Assembly (NCBI RefSeq): GCF_001429605.1
Contig: NZ_LMSS01000005.1
Span: 540,618-604,617, forward strand
Direction of reading: 5' to 3'
DNA from: Phycicoccus sp. Soil802
GTDB taxonomy: Bacteria > Actinomycetota > Actinomycetes > Actinomycetales > Dermatophilaceae
DNA: 64,000 nucleotides
Positions 41,328 to 50,579 of the stretch are shown piece by piece. A program made the position numbers and the translations under genes. A model generated the notes under the pieces. It ran no database searches. It was given only the letters and a program-made list of their open reading frames with translations, and was not told the origin of the DNA. Position 1 is the first letter of the stretch; each line of letters opens with the position of its first letter.

Positions 41328-43423
41328 CCGTTGCCTCCCACCGGCAGCCAGGCCCGCACCGTCGTCCCACCACCGGGCGGGCACACCACCTCATAGCGTC
41401 CCCCGAGCTCCTCGGCCCGCTCGCGCAACGACCGGAGCCCGACGCCTGCCACGACGTCCGGCGCGATGCCGCGTCCGTCGTCACGCACCTCCACGGCCAG
41501 GTCGGCCGGTCCGGTCGCGAGCGTCACCGTGCACGACCTCGCGCGGGCGTGGCGGGCGACGTTCGCGAGCGCCTCCGAGACGATCCGGTATGCCGCGACC
41601 TCCACGGCCGCGGGCAGGCCGGCGACGTCGTCGGCGCGGACCGAGACCTCGAGTCCCGCGGCACGGGTGCGGTCGGCCTGCTGCTCGACGGCGGCCAGCA
41701 GGCCGAGGTCGTCGAGGGCGGGCGGGCGCAGTCCGTGCACGAGCCGCCGCACGTCGGCGAGCGCCTCGGTGATCTCGGCACGCGACTGGACCACGAGTCG
41801 ATGGGCGGTGGCCGGGTCGGAGTCGACGGCGTTGCCGGCCGCGTCGAGGCGCATCGCCACACCACCGAGGACCGGTCCGAGGCCGTCATGCAGGTCGCGC
41901 CGGATGCGCCGCCGGTCCTCCTCGCGCGCGAGCACCAGCTGTTCGCGCGACTCCTGCAGCGCTCGGGCCAACAGGCTGCTGCGCACCGCGATGGCGGCCT
42001 GACGGACGACGTCGACGAGCAGCACCTGGTCGCGCCGCGAGAGCATCCCCCGGATGCCCCCGTCGGGCAGCTCGATCGACCCGATCCGCTCACCGCGGTA
42101 GGTGATGGGGAACGACCGGCTCGCCGTCGGCTCGGTCCCGTGCGTGGCCGCCAGCCCCTGCCCCCCGGGTCCGAGCACCTCGACGCGCACGAACGGCACC
42201 CGGAACGCCTCGGCCACGCTCGCCGCGAGCGCCGGCAGCTGCTCCTCGAGCCCGCCGGACTCCTCGAGGCGCTCGGCCAGGGCCGAGACCACCTCGTACC
42301 GCTCCCCCCGCCTCCCCAGCACGCGGCGCCGCACCTGCGCCGTGAGCCAGGACCGCAGCGGACCGTATGCCGCGACGGCCAGGACCAGCACGAGCACCGT
42401 CACCTGCCGCTCCTCGAACCGGTCGCCGAGGAGGGCCGCCGCCGCAGCCACGACGCCGAGGTCGAGCAGGACGAACAGTGCGGCGATCCCGCCGTAGACG
42501 AGGGTTCCCCCGACGAGGGCGTCGATGTCGCCGGTCTCGGGCCGCACCACCCCGATGACGACCGAGACGCTGGTCGCCACGAGGGCGAGGACGAGGGCGG
42601 CGAACCCGACCGGACCGTTGACGTCGAGCACCATCACGCCGCCGGCGAGCAGGCAGACGATCGCGGCCCAGAGCAGCCAGCGCAGCTGGGTGCGCTCCAC
42701 CCCGGTCGAGTGCGAGTGCCGGGCGAAGACCGTTGCGGCGGCCAGCGGCATCGCGAGCAGGGTCAGCACCTGGCCGACATGGAGCGCGGCGACCGCCACC
42801 GCGTCGGACCACGGCAGGGCGACCTGCGGGAGCAGCCGCACCACCTCGTCCGGGAGCCGGCCCTCGTAGATCGTGCTGTCCGGGGCCAGGACGAGGCTGA
42901 GCGGCAGGGTGAGCGACATGACCAGGGCGGCCACCGCCACGGTGCGCCAGCGGCCCTCCGGCAGGCGACCCGTCGGGTAGAGCACGAGCACCAGGGGCAG
43001 GGCCACCAGCAGCAGCGACCCAGCCTCGGAGACGACCCAGTAGGCCAGGCCGGTGAGCGGAAGGATCGGTTGCTCGTGGAGCCCCACCACGGCATACGAC
43101 TCGCAGAAACCGTCGAGCGCCCAGAAGGCGCCGGTGCCGGCGAGCACCAGCCCGACGACGTGCCGCGGACGGAAGGTGAGGATCGCGGCACCGCACAGCC
43201 CCACGAGCGCACCGATGGCGCCACTGACCACGCCGCGTTCCGAGACGTAGAGCGCACGCTCGGCGTCGGTCGACCTCGCATCGAGCAGCACGCACCCGAC
43301 GACGAGGGCGACCAGGGCCGTCACCAGCAGACCTGGCACCACGAGGTGCCGCTGGCGGGCGTCCGGGCCGGGCGCGGCGGGACCCGGGGCCTGGGCGGCG
43401 CGCAGGGCTGGCACGGCGGTCAC
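41324..43423 (-). CDS. NarL-type sensor histidine kinase with multi-pass membrane sensor and GAF domain
   Basis: About 699 residues from the GTG at 43423 (weak ribosome site). The N-terminal half has about ten membrane helices with a periplasmic Asp/Ser-rich loop. A GAF-like domain follows (FRVPFVRVEVLG, SFPITYRGERIGSIEL), then HisKA_3 with phospho-His in RRDLHDGLGPVLGG and the ATPase motifs VRDDGRG and GVGLRSLRERA. It passes phosphate to the coupled NarL regulator. The signal is unknown. Confidence 0.93.
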   Translation of the reverse strand: MTAVPALRAAQAPGPAAPGPDARQRHLVVPGLLVTALVALVVGCVLLDARSTDAERALYVSERGVVSGAIGALVGLCGAAILTFRPRHVVGLVLAGTGAFWALDGFCESYAVVGLHEQPILPLTGLAYWVVSEAGSLLLVALPLVLVLYPTGRLPEGRWRTVAVAALVMSLTLPLSLVLAPDSTIYEGRLPDEVVRLLPQVALPWSDAVAVAALHVGQVLTLLAMPLAAATVFARHSHSTGVERTQLRWLLWAAIVCLLAGGVMVLDVNGPVGFAALVLALVATSVSVVIGVVRPETGDIDALVGGTLVYGGIAALFVLLDLGVVAAAAALLGDRFEERQVTVLVLVLAVAAYGPLRSWLTAQVRRRVLGRRGERYEVVSALAERLEESGGLEEQLPALAASVAEAFRVPFVRVEVLGPGGQGLAATHGTEPTASRSFPITYRGERIGSIELPDGGIRGMLSRRDQVLLVDVVRQAAIAVRSSLLARALQESREQLVLAREEDRRRIRRDLHDGLGPVLGGVAMRLDAAGNAVDSDPATAHRLVVQSRAEITEALADVRRLVHGLRPPALDDLGLLAAVEQQADRTRAAGLEVSVRADDVAGLPAAVEVAAYRIVSEALANVARHARARSCTVTLATGPADLAVEVRDDGRGIAPDVVAGVGLRSLRERAEELGGRYEVVCPPGGGTTVRAWLPVGGNG

Positions 43424-43611
43424 CTCGCCAGTGTGCCAACGCCGGTGTCCCGTCGTCAGGGGATTGCTGTCCCGATCCGACGGGACAACTTCAGGGACCC
43501 GGAACGGGACGCCGGGCCCTGACGCCCGGGTCGTGGGGCGCCGCAGAGTTCTCGGCAACGGCACCGACCGGGTGCCGACCACTCACTCGAGACAGACCAA
43601 GGAGACCCACC

Positions 43612-44256
43612 ATGTCGCTCACGAAGACCTCCGCACCGGCGCGTTCGGACGTGACAACCAGCGCCACCGCTCGCCCGACGCCCACGGTGCCACTGACCCA
43701 GCGTCCCTACTTCCGCCACGGCACGATGCTCACGGTCGGCGCCCTCGCGTGGTCGAGCATGCTCGTCGTGTTCGGCCTCAACAGCGAGGGGACCGCCTAC
43801 CAGTACGCCCACAACGCGAGCGCCTTCCTCTTCCAGGTCGGAGTCCTCAGCCTGGTGCGGGTCCTGTGGCGCAGCAACGCGATCGGCTCCGGCAGGGCCG
43901 CCCGCACGGTGCTCCGGATCGAGGCGGGGGCGCTCGCGCTGGCGATGGCCTCCACCGCGTCCGACTTCTTCGGGCTGACGAACCTCGACAACCCGGCGTC
44001 GCTGGCGCTCGACATGTTCTGGCCGATCTCCATGCTGGGCATGTTCCTCATCGGCATCCGTATCGCCGTCGCCGGCCGCTGGCAGGGCCTGTCCCGGTTC
44101 TACCCGCTGGTCGCCGAGAGCTGGGCCGTCGTCACCGTCCCGACCATGGGCATCTTCGGGGAGGGCGTGGCCCGCTGGGTCGGCGCCGCCCACCTGGTCA
44201 TCGGCTACGCCGTCCTCGGCCAGATCGTCGCCCGCAAGCAGGCCGACGGCAGCTGA
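43612..44256 (+). CDS. Multi-pass membrane protein, unknown function
   Basis: A 214-residue protein with AAGGAGACC before the ATG. An N-terminal Thr/Pro/Ala-rich cytoplasmic stretch of about 30 residues precedes about six membrane helices (TMLTVGALAWSSMLVVFGL, ASAFLFQVGVLSLV, GALALAMASTASDFFGL, MFWPISMLGMFLIGI, VVTVPTMGIFGEGV, HLVIGYAVLGQIV). It is divergent from the NarL-type pair with a gap of about 190 bp, a classic regulator-target layout, so it is likely their target. I do not recognise the family. A terminator hairpin follows 7 bp after the stop. Confidence 0.85.
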   Translation: MSLTKTSAPARSDVTTSATARPTPTVPLTQRPYFRHGTMLTVGALAWSSMLVVFGLNSEGTAYQYAHNASAFLFQVGVLSLVRVLWRSNAIGSGRAARTVLRIEAGALALAMASTASDFFGLTNLDNPASLALDMFWPISMLGMFLIGIRIAVAGRWQGLSRFYPLVAESWAVVTVPTMGIFGEGVARWVGAAHLVIGYAVLGQIVARKQADGS

Positions 44257-44262
44257 CTGACC

Positions 44263-44306
44263 CAGGGGTATGCCGCGTGCGGACTCCCGCACGCGGCATA
44301 CCCCTG
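44263..44306. terminator. Terminator hairpin made of inverted GTATGCCGCGTGC words
   Basis: A 20-bp perfect stem (44263-44282 with 44287-44306) and a 4-base loop ACTC, 7 bp after the membrane-protein stop. The arms contain GGGGTATGCCGCGTGC and its complement. Confidence 0.9.
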
Positions 44307-44398
44307 TCTGTGGAACCGCCCGCGGAACCGCGCACCGGGCAGCCGCGTCGAGTAGACATGTCTTCACAGGTGCACCGCACCCGCACAGGAGGTGGCCG

Positions 44399-44998
44399 AT
44401 GATCGCCGTACTGACCGGCATGGGGTTGTCCGCGGCAGCGGGCCTCAACGCCTACATCCCGTTCCTCGTCGTCGCCCTGATCGCGCGGTTCACCGACTTC
44501 CTGACGCTGCCCCAGTCGTACTCGTGGATCGAGTCGTGGTGGGCCATCGGCATCGGTGCGGTGCTGCTGCTCACCGAGGTGGTGCTCGACAAGATCCCCG
44601 CGGTCGACACCGTCAACGACGCCGTGCAGACCTTCATCCGGCCCAGCATGGGCGGCCTGATCTTCGCCGCGACCTCCGCGGCCGAGGGGCTCGACAACTC
44701 GACGTGGATGACGCAGAACCCCTGGGTGGGGGTGGTCCTCGGCATCATCGTCTCCGGACTGGTGCATGGCGGGAAGACCGTGGCCCGACCGGCGATCAAC
44801 GCCGGGACGCTGGGCTTCGGCGCCCCCATCGCCTCGACCGTCGAGGACGGGGCGTCGATCGGGCTGAGCCTCGTGGCGGTCTTCATCCCGGTGCTGGTCG
44901 TGCTGTTCCTGGTGCTGCTCGCCTGGCTGCTGGTGTGGCTCTGGCTCAAGGTGCGCCGATGGCGCAAGAGACGGGACGGCCGCGCAGCCCTCGCCTGA
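44399..44998 (+). CDS. DUF4126-family membrane protein
   Basis: A 199-residue protein with four or five membrane helices. CAGGAGGTGG lies before the ATG at 44399. The family features are LTGMGLSAAAGLNAYIPFLV, VVLDKIPAVDTVND and GGLIFAATSAAEG, with a basic C-terminus (VRRWRKRRDGR). The function of DUF4126 is unknown. It lies 49 bp before the CPBP gene and may be co-transcribed with it. Confidence 0.92.
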   Translation: MIAVLTGMGLSAAAGLNAYIPFLVVALIARFTDFLTLPQSYSWIESWWAIGIGAVLLLTEVVLDKIPAVDTVNDAVQTFIRPSMGGLIFAATSAAEGLDNSTWMTQNPWVGVVLGIIVSGLVHGGKTVARPAINAGTLGFGAPIASTVEDGASIGLSLVAVFIPVLVVLFLVLLAWLLVWLWLKVRRWRKRRDGRAALA

Positions 44999-45047
44999 CG
45001 GGCCGCGCTTGCATGATTCGTCCAGCCGGGACCGCGAGGATGGCCCC

Positions 45048-45821
45048 ATGACCGTCGCCGCAGCCCCACCGCCCACGCGCCGTGCGCTGGTCACCGAGAC
45101 CGTGCTGGTCCTCGGGGTCAGCCTCGGGTCGTCCGGCATCTACGCGTTGCTGTCCCTGGTCAACAAGCTCACTCGCAACGTGCCGCTCAACCAGCAGACG
45201 ACGGCGATGAACTCCTCCGTCACCCCCGACCGGCCGTGGCTCGACCTGGCGTACCAGCTGGTCGGTATCGCGCTCGCCCTCGTGCCGGTCGCGCTCGCGC
45301 TCTACCTGTTGGCCCGGGACCGCCCCGACGCGCGGCACGCGATCGGGTTCGACCTGCGCCAGCCGGGACGCGACCTCGTGCGGGGGCTCGCCCTGGCCGC
45401 CGCGGTCGGCCTCCCCGGGCTCGGCCTCTATGCGGCTGCCCGGGCGCTCGGCCTCAACACGACCATCGCCGCGGCCAACCTCACCGACGTCTGGTGGACG
45501 ATCCCGGTGCTCATCCTCGCGGCGGCGCAGAACGCCGTGCTGGAGGAGGTCGTCATGGTCGGGTACCTCTACACCCGCTGGTTGCGCGCGGGGTGGTCCC
45601 TGCCGGCCGTCGTCGTCACGTCTGCGCTGATCCGCGGGTCCTACCACCTCTACCAGGGGTTCGGCGGGTTCGTGGGCAACGTCGTGATGGGTCTGTTCTT
45701 CGGCTGGATCTACACGCGCACGCGGCGGGTGGGCCCCCTCGTGGTGGCCCACACCCTGCTCGACGTGGTGGCCTTCGTGGGCTACGCCCTGCTCAAGGAC
45801 CACCTGGCCTGGCTCAGCTAG
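45048..45821 (+). CDS. CPBP-family intramembrane metalloprotease
   Basis: A 257-residue membrane protein with about seven helices. The ATG at 45048 has GAGGA upstream. The CPBP (Abi/Rce1-like) motifs are the Glu-Glu in [14 protein letters not shown], the second motif [10 protein letters not shown] and the third [10 protein letters not shown]. The Arg expected after the first Glu pair is not at its usual place. Substrates may be membrane signalling peptides or proteins. Its 3' end overlaps the convergent rsmI by 8 bp. Confidence 0.93.
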   Translation: MTVAAAPPPTRRALVTETVLVLGVSLGSSGIYALLSLVNKLTRNVPLNQQTTAMNSSVTPDRPWLDLAYQLVGIALALVPVALALYLLARDRPDARHAIGFDLRQPGRDLVRGLALAAAVGLPGLGLYAAARALGLNTTIAAANLTDVWWTIPVLILAAAQNAVLEEVVMVGYLYTRWLRAGWSLPAVVVTSALIRGSYHLYQGFGGFVGNVVMGLFFGWIYTRTRRVGPLVVAHTLLDVVAFVGYALLKDHLAWLS

Positions 45822-46674
45822 GCACGCCCGAGGCCGGGCGGCGCGCGGCCAGCGCGGCGTCGTAGAGGATCTTCTTCGACAACCCCGTGGCCGCGGCGAC
45901 GTCGGCGCACACGTCCTTGAGCCGCTCACCTGCGAGAACACGCTCCTGTATGCCGGGCAGCGCCTCCTCGACGGTGGTCACCGCCGGGGTCGCGCCGGCC
46001 ACCACCACGGTGATCTCGCCACGGAGCCCGTCGGCCGCCCACGCGGCCAGCTCCGCCAGCCCGCCGCGCCGCACCTCCTCGTAGGTCTTGGTCAGCTCAC
46101 GACACACAGCCGCCCGCCGGTCGGCGCCAAAGGCCTCCGCCATGGCCAGGAGCGTCGCGTCGATGCGGTGGGGTGCCTCGAAGAAGACCATCGTCCGACG
46201 CTCGTCGGCCAGCGCTGCCAGGCCCCGCGCCTTCTCGCCGGGCTTGCGCGGGAGGAACCCCTCGAAGCAGAACCGGTCGACGGGCAGGCCCGACACGGCC
46301 AGGGCCATCAGGACGGCGCTGGGGCCGGGCACGCAGGTCACCCGGATGCCGGCCGTCACCGCGGCGTCGACCAAGCGGTACCCGGGGTCCGACACGGACG
46401 GCATCCCGGCGTCCGTCACGACCACCACCCGCGCTCCGGCACGGAGCCGCTCGACCAGCTCCGGCGTGCGCGAGGCCTCGTTGTGCTCGTGGTAGCTGAG
46501 GACCGCGCCGCTGGGGGTGATGCCGAGGTCGTTGCAGAGCCGGCGGAGCCGACGGGTGTCCTCGGCCGCCACCACGTCCGCGGTGGCGATCTCCTCGGCC
46601 AACCGGGGGGCGGCATCCCTCGGGTCGCCGATCGGGGTCGCGGCGAGGACGAGGACGCCGTGGTCGGAGGTCAC
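45814..46674 (-). CDS. rsmI: 16S rRNA (cytidine(1402)-2'-O)-methyltransferase
   Basis: A 286-residue tetrapyrrole-methylase-fold enzyme that 2'-O-methylates C1402 at the decoding site. [41 protein letters not shown] and [12 protein letters not shown] are the family motifs, and the last about 45 residues form the helical tail ([20 protein letters not shown]). The start is the GTG at 46674. It is divergent from the O-mannosyltransferase gene, an arrangement common in actinobacteria. Confidence 0.96.
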   Translation of the reverse strand: MTSDHGVLVLAATPIGDPRDAAPRLAEEIATADVVAAEDTRRLRRLCNDLGITPSGAVLSYHEHNEASRTPELVERLRAGARVVVVTDAGMPSVSDPGYRLVDAAVTAGIRVTCVPGPSAVLMALAVSGLPVDRFCFEGFLPRKPGEKARGLAALADERRTMVFFEAPHRIDATLLAMAEAFGADRRAAVCRELTKTYEEVRRGGLAELAAWAADGLRGEITVVVAGATPAVTTVEEALPGIQERVLAGERLKDVCADVAAATGLSKKILYDAALAARRPASGVPS

Positions 46675-46772
46675 GTCGCCATCCTGTCAGCCTGCACCCT
46701 GAACACCCTGGGGGCGCCCCAGGTTGCAGGGGAGTCAGGGGTGCCTGAGTTGCTGTGCATACGATGGCGCGC

Positions 46773-48329
46773 ATGACCCGGATCGAGCTGCTGCGATCAC
46801 GGCTGCTCGGATTCCGGCCCACCGACACCCTCTGGGGCTGGCTCGGACCCCTGTTCTTCGCGGTCGTGGGTGGCGGCATGCGGTTCTGGTCGCTGGGTCG
46901 CCCGCACCAGCTCGTGTTCGACGAGACCTACTACGTCAAGCAGGGCGTCTCGATGCTGGAGTACGGCGTCGAGATGCGGGTGCCGGACACCCTCAAGAAG
47001 CCCGACCAGCTGTTCACCCAGGGCACCCCGGACGTCTTCGGCACCGAGGGCGACCTCGTGGTCCACCCACCCGTTGGCAAGTGGGTCATCGCGGCCGGTG
47101 AGCACCTGTTCGGGCCGACGTCCTCGATCGGGTGGCGCTTCTCGGTGTGTGTGCTCGGGACGCTGTCGATCCTGATGATCGGGCGAGCCGCCCGGAGGAT
47201 GTTCGGGTCGTCGCTGCTCGGCACCATCGCGGCGTTCCTGGTCGCCTTCGAGGGCCACCACTTCGTCCAGTCGCGCACCGGCCTGCTCGACCTGATCGTC
47301 ATGTTCTGGGCCCTCGTGGCGTTCTGCGCGCTGCTCATCGACCGCGACCGGTCGCGGGCGATCCTCGCCGAGCGAGCCGCCGGCCGGTCGAACCACGAGC
47401 TCGCCGCCCGCCTCGGGCCCTGGCTGGGCGTGCGGCCGTGGCGATGGGTCGCGGGCATCAGCCTGGGGCTGTGCGCCGGCACCAAGTGGTCGGGGCTGTT
47501 CTTCCTCGTGGCGTTCGGGCTGATGACGGTCTTCTGGGACATCGGAGCTCGGCGGGCCGTGGGGGTGCGGCACTGGTTCACCTCCGCGGTCGTCACCGAC
47601 GGGCTCTGGGCCGCCCTGGTGATGTGCTCGACGGCGGTCGTGACCTACCTCGCGTCGTGGGTGGGCTGGTTCCGCTCCCCGCTGGGCTACGACCGCGAGT
47701 GGGGACGGATCCACCCCTCGCGCGACACCCCGTGGGTGCCGGATGCGCTGCGCTCCCTGTGGCACTACCACCAGGAGATCTACACGTTCCACGTCAACCT
47801 GCACGACAACCACCCCTACCGGACCAACCCCTGGTCCTGGGTCGTCCAGGGCCGGCCCACGTCCTTCTTCTACGAGGGTCCCAAGCGGGGCGACGGTGGC
47901 TGCGCGGTCGCCCAGTGCTCCAAGGCGATCACCTCGATCGGCACGGTCTCGGTCTGGTGGCTGGGGGCCGCGGCGATCGTCGTGCTGGCGTTCTACTGGG
48001 TCTTCAAGCGGGACTGGCGGGCCGGCGCCATCCTCGCAGGGCTGGCTGGGGGCTACCTCCCCTGGTTCGGGCTGGAGGAGCGCACCATCTACTCCTTCTA
48101 CACCGTCGCCTTCGAACCGTGGGTCATCCTCGCCGTCGTCTTCGTGCTCGGGCTGGCCCTCGGTCGGCGCACCGACTCGTGGCGCCGACGGGAGATCGGC
48201 CTCTACGTCGTGGGGGCCTACTGCCTGCTGACCCTGGCGATCTTCGCGTTCTTCTGGCCGGTCTACACCGCCCAGGTCATCCCCCAGAGCCAGTGGTCGC
48301 TGCGGATGTGGTTCCCCAGCTGGGTCTGA
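46773..48329 (+). CDS. Polyprenol-phosphate-mannose--protein mannosyltransferase (PMT, GT39)
   Basis: A 518-residue membrane glycosyltransferase that moves mannose from polyprenol-phosphate to Ser/Thr of proteins being exported. The catalytic acidic pair in the first outer loop is seen in VFDETYYVKQG; HPPVGKWVIA and FVQSRTGLLDLIVMFWAL are also typical. About eleven membrane helices are visible. The start is uncertain: ATG 46764 or 46773. A TACGAT -10-like hexamer at 46760-46765 would give a leaderless message starting at the ATG at 46773. The secreted Ser/Thr-rich proteins in this window are possible substrates. Confidence 0.92.
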   Translation: MTRIELLRSRLLGFRPTDTLWGWLGPLFFAVVGGGMRFWSLGRPHQLVFDETYYVKQGVSMLEYGVEMRVPDTLKKPDQLFTQGTPDVFGTEGDLVVHPPVGKWVIAAGEHLFGPTSSIGWRFSVCVLGTLSILMIGRAARRMFGSSLLGTIAAFLVAFEGHHFVQSRTGLLDLIVMFWALVAFCALLIDRDRSRAILAERAAGRSNHELAARLGPWLGVRPWRWVAGISLGLCAGTKWSGLFFLVAFGLMTVFWDIGARRAVGVRHWFTSAVVTDGLWAALVMCSTAVVTYLASWVGWFRSPLGYDREWGRIHPSRDTPWVPDALRSLWHYHQEIYTFHVNLHDNHPYRTNPWSWVVQGRPTSFFYEGPKRGDGGCAVAQCSKAITSIGTVSVWWLGAAAIVVLAFYWVFKRDWRAGAILAGLAGGYLPWFGLEERTIYSFYTVAFEPWVILAVVFVLGLALGRRTDSWRRREIGLYVVGAYCLLTLAIFAFFWPVYTAQVIPQSQWSLRMWFPSWV

Positions 48330-48665
48330 GGCATCAGCCGGACCTCGGAGACGCGGGATCAGCCGTTTGGTTGGGAATGGGTCGATCCCTGACGATTTCC
48401 TGACCAACGTCCTGGTCGTTGAATTCTGGACATACCGGCATAGTCACGACAAAGCCGGATAGCCCTGTCCGAGTCGAATGGGGGGCTTTGCCTCCGTTGG
48501 GGATCGAACGGGCCACTTTACGTTCTGCATACCGTCTCTTTACTATCTCTTGACCATTCCCTGACCTCCACCACACACTCGGCGCACAACGCCAGGGTGT
48601 GGCCCGAACCACTGAACCTCACCCCGGCGTCACCAACATTCGGGACAAGAGGGCAGGGGCTCTAC
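48330..48665 (+). promoter_or_regulatory. AT-richer intergenic region with promoter for the surface repeat protein
   Basis: 336 bp without a gene. TTTACG (48517-48522), an 18-bp spacer and TACTAT (48541-48546) form the best promoter match and would give a leader of about 110 bases. Further left CAAAGCC and GGCTTTG (about 48451-48490) are inverted arms of a hairpin around a purine-rich loop. The base composition is lower in G+C than anywhere else in the window of this length. Confidence 0.5.
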
Positions 48666-50387
48666 ATGAACACCAAGCGGGTATCGATCGCGGTTGCGGT
48701 CTCAGCACTGGGTTTGGCCATCGCACCGGGGGTGGCGTCCGCAGCGGACGGCCAGGTCGGATGCGGGACGCCCGCCAAGCAGGCGGTCTACTCCACCGTC
48801 GTCGTCCCGGGCACGGCTGCCGTGACCCACGAGGAGTACGAGTGGAGCTCGGTCTCCGAGGTCATCGAGCGGCAGTGGCAGCAGTGGCTGGTGGACTCCG
48901 CAGCCATGGACGCGGTCTACGAGACCGTCCACCACCCCGCCGAGTACACGACAGTCGTCGTCCCCGGTCTGCCGGCGTACGACGAGCAGGTCCTGGAGAC
49001 CGCGGCGTACGACGAGCAGGTGCTGGACACGGCGGCGTACGACGAGCAGGTCCTCGAGACCGCGGCCTACGACGAGGAGGTCGTGACGCCGGCCTATGAC
49101 GAGCAGGTGCTGGACACGGCGGCGTACGACGAGCAGGTCCTCGAGACCGCGGCCTATGACGAGCAGGTCCTGCAGACCGCCGCCTACGACGAGGAGGTCG
49201 TGACGCCGGCCTATGACGAGCAGGTCCTCCAGACCGCCGCCTACGACGAGCAGGTGCTCCAGACCGCCGCCTACGACGAGCAGGTGCTCCAGACCGCCGC
49301 CTACGACGAGCAGGTCCTGCAGACCGCCGCGTACGACGAGCAGGTGATGACCTCACCGGCCGTGTACGTCACGGAGTACAAGTTCGTCCAGAAGAACGGC
49401 AACGGTGTGCGCTGGGACGCCGACCCGGACTGGAACGCGCAGCCCAACAACAACTCGGGTGGCTGGGTCGCCACGGGCATCACCCGCCAGGGGGCGCTCG
49501 TCTCGGCGGCCGTCTACACGACGGTGCACCACGACGCCGTGTACACCACCGTGCACCACGACGCGGTCTACACCACGGTCCACCACGAGGCCGTCTACAA
49601 GACCGTGCACCACGACGCGGTCTACACCACGGTCCACCACGACGCGGTGTCCACGACCGTCCACCACGACGCGGTCTACACCACGGTCCACCACGACGAC
49701 GTCTACAAGACCGTGCACCACGACGACGTCTACAAGACGGTCCACCACGACGCGGTGTCCACGACCGTGCACCACGACGACGTCTACAAGACCGTGCACC
49801 ACGACGACGTCTACAAGACGGTCCACCACGACGCCGTCTACACGACCGTCCACCACGCGGCCACGCCCGACACCACGACCGAGGTCCTGGTGTCCCCGGC
49901 CTGGGACGAGCAGGTGCTGGTCACGCCCGCCACCGACGCGGTGGGCCACTGGGAGGAGACCTGGTCGGTCGAGTCCCCCGGTGCGGCCTGGTCGGCCACC
50001 GGCGAGACCCGCACGGTCGACGGGGAGACCGAGCTGGTCTGGGCTGCGCAGTCGCCCGGGGAGGAGTGGACCGCGACCGGTGCCTACCGCACCGTCGAGG
50101 ACACCCCGGCCGTGCCGGACTCGTCCGAGCAGGTGCTCGTGAGCGCCGCCGTTCCGGCCGGACCTGCCTGCGAGGAGCCGGTGACCGGTGACGGCGCCAC
50201 CGTGGTGCCCGAGCCCGCCCAGCCCGCCTCGGCGGTCCCGGCCGCGGCCGATCTGGCCAAGCCGGCGGCCGTCAACGAGCTCGCCTTCACCGGCTCGGAC
50301 CCGACGCTGCTGTGGCTGGGCATGGGCTTCCTGCTCGCCGGCATCGGCGTCTCGGCCGGCTACCGCAAGGTCGCGCAGAAGCGCTGA
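48666..50387 (+). CDS. Cell-surface protein with two 13-copy repeat arrays and an LAFTG sorting signal
   Basis: A 573-residue secreted protein. The signal peptide (MNTKRVSIAVAVSALGLAIA, cleavage near ASA-AD) is followed by a short Cys-containing segment, then 13 tandem units AYDEQVLxTA (residues about 104-232), a spacer with Trp/Asn, 13 units of the form AVYTTVHHD (about 282-398), a Trp/Glu-rich part, a Pro/Ala stretch, and a C-terminal sorting signal: LAFTG, hydrophobic helix, basic KVAQKR. LAxTG is the motif used by class E sortases in actinobacteria; no sortase is in the window. The paired His and Asp in the second array suggest metal binding. The function is unknown. Two strong terminator hairpins follow. 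Confidence 0.9.
   Translation: MNTKRVSIAVAVSALGLAIAPGVASAADGQVGCGTPAKQAVYSTVVVPGTAAVTHEEYEWSSVSEVIERQWQQWLVDSAAMDAVYETVHHPAEYTTVVVPGLPAYDEQVLETAAYDEQVLDTAAYDEQVLETAAYDEEVVTPAYDEQVLDTAAYDEQVLETAAYDEQVLQTAAYDEEVVTPAYDEQVLQTAAYDEQVLQTAAYDEQVLQTAAYDEQVLQTAAYDEQVMTSPAVYVTEYKFVQKNGNGVRWDADPDWNAQPNNNSGGWVATGITRQGALVSAAVYTTVHHDAVYTTVHHDAVYTTVHHEAVYKTVHHDAVYTTVHHDAVSTTVHHDAVYTTVHHDDVYKTVHHDDVYKTVHHDAVSTTVHHDDVYKTVHHDDVYKTVHHDAVYTTVHHAATPDTTTEVLVSPAWDEQVLVTPATDAVGHWEETWSVESPGAAWSATGETRTVDGETELVWAAQSPGEEWTATGAYRTVEDTPAVPDSSEQVLVSAAVPAGPACEEPVTGDGATVVPEPAQPASAVPAAADLAKPAAVNELAFTGSDPTLLWLGMGFLLAGIGVSAGYRKVAQKR
48975..49362 (+). repeat. 30-bp coding tandem repeat (AYDEQVL array), 13 copies
   Basis: Units such as TACGACGAGCAGGTCCTGGA encode AYDEQVL followed by ETA, DTA or QTA. 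Two units are shortened to AYDEEVVTP (27 bp). The pattern of three full units then one short unit recurs twice, a higher-order repeat, before a run of four identical QTA units. Confidence 0.93.
49509..49859 (+). repeat. 27-bp coding tandem repeat (His-His array), 13 copies
   Basis: Units such as GTCTACACCACGGTCCACCA encode AVYTTVHHD with variants AVYKTVHHD, DVYKTVHHD and AVSTTVHHD. The block of three units DVYK, DVYK, AVST recurs, showing block duplication. Every unit keeps His-His, followed in all but two by Asp. Confidence 0.93.
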
Positions 50388-50407
50388 CCGCAGGACCTGC
50401 ATGGCGT

Positions 50408-50442
50408 GGGGTCCGCGGCCCAGGGGGTGGGCCGCGGACCCC
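50408..50442 (+). terminator. Terminator hairpin after the surface repeat protein
   Basis: GGGGTCCGCGGCCCA (50408-50422) pairs perfectly with TGGGCCGCGGACCCC (50428-50442) around GGGGG. It begins 21 bp after the stop codon. Confidence 0.88.
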
Positions 50443-50524
50443 TTCCATGTCCCTGGTGCTCCACGTCCCTGGGAGCTCCAGCTCACAGCGGCTCCACGTC
50501 CCGGGAGCTCACTGTGACAGTGCC

Positions 50525-50557
50525 GACCCGGCACCGGCCACCAGCCGGTGCCGGGTC
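50525..50557. terminator. Second terminator hairpin
   Basis: GACCCGGCACCGGC (50525-50538) pairs with GCCGGTGCCGGGTC (50544-50557). It separates the surface protein from the minus-strand hydrolase remnant. Between the two hairpins CTCCACGTCCC-GGGAGCTC occurs twice (50459 and 50493). Confidence 0.85.
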
Positions 50558-50579
50558 GACCAGTTTCAGCGCGGGTGCT

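Noticed and set aside
48440-48520. tRNA-like gene near GGGGATCGAAC
   Set aside because: The T-arm-like string has no pairing flanks and no acceptor or anticodon stem can be built around it on either strand.
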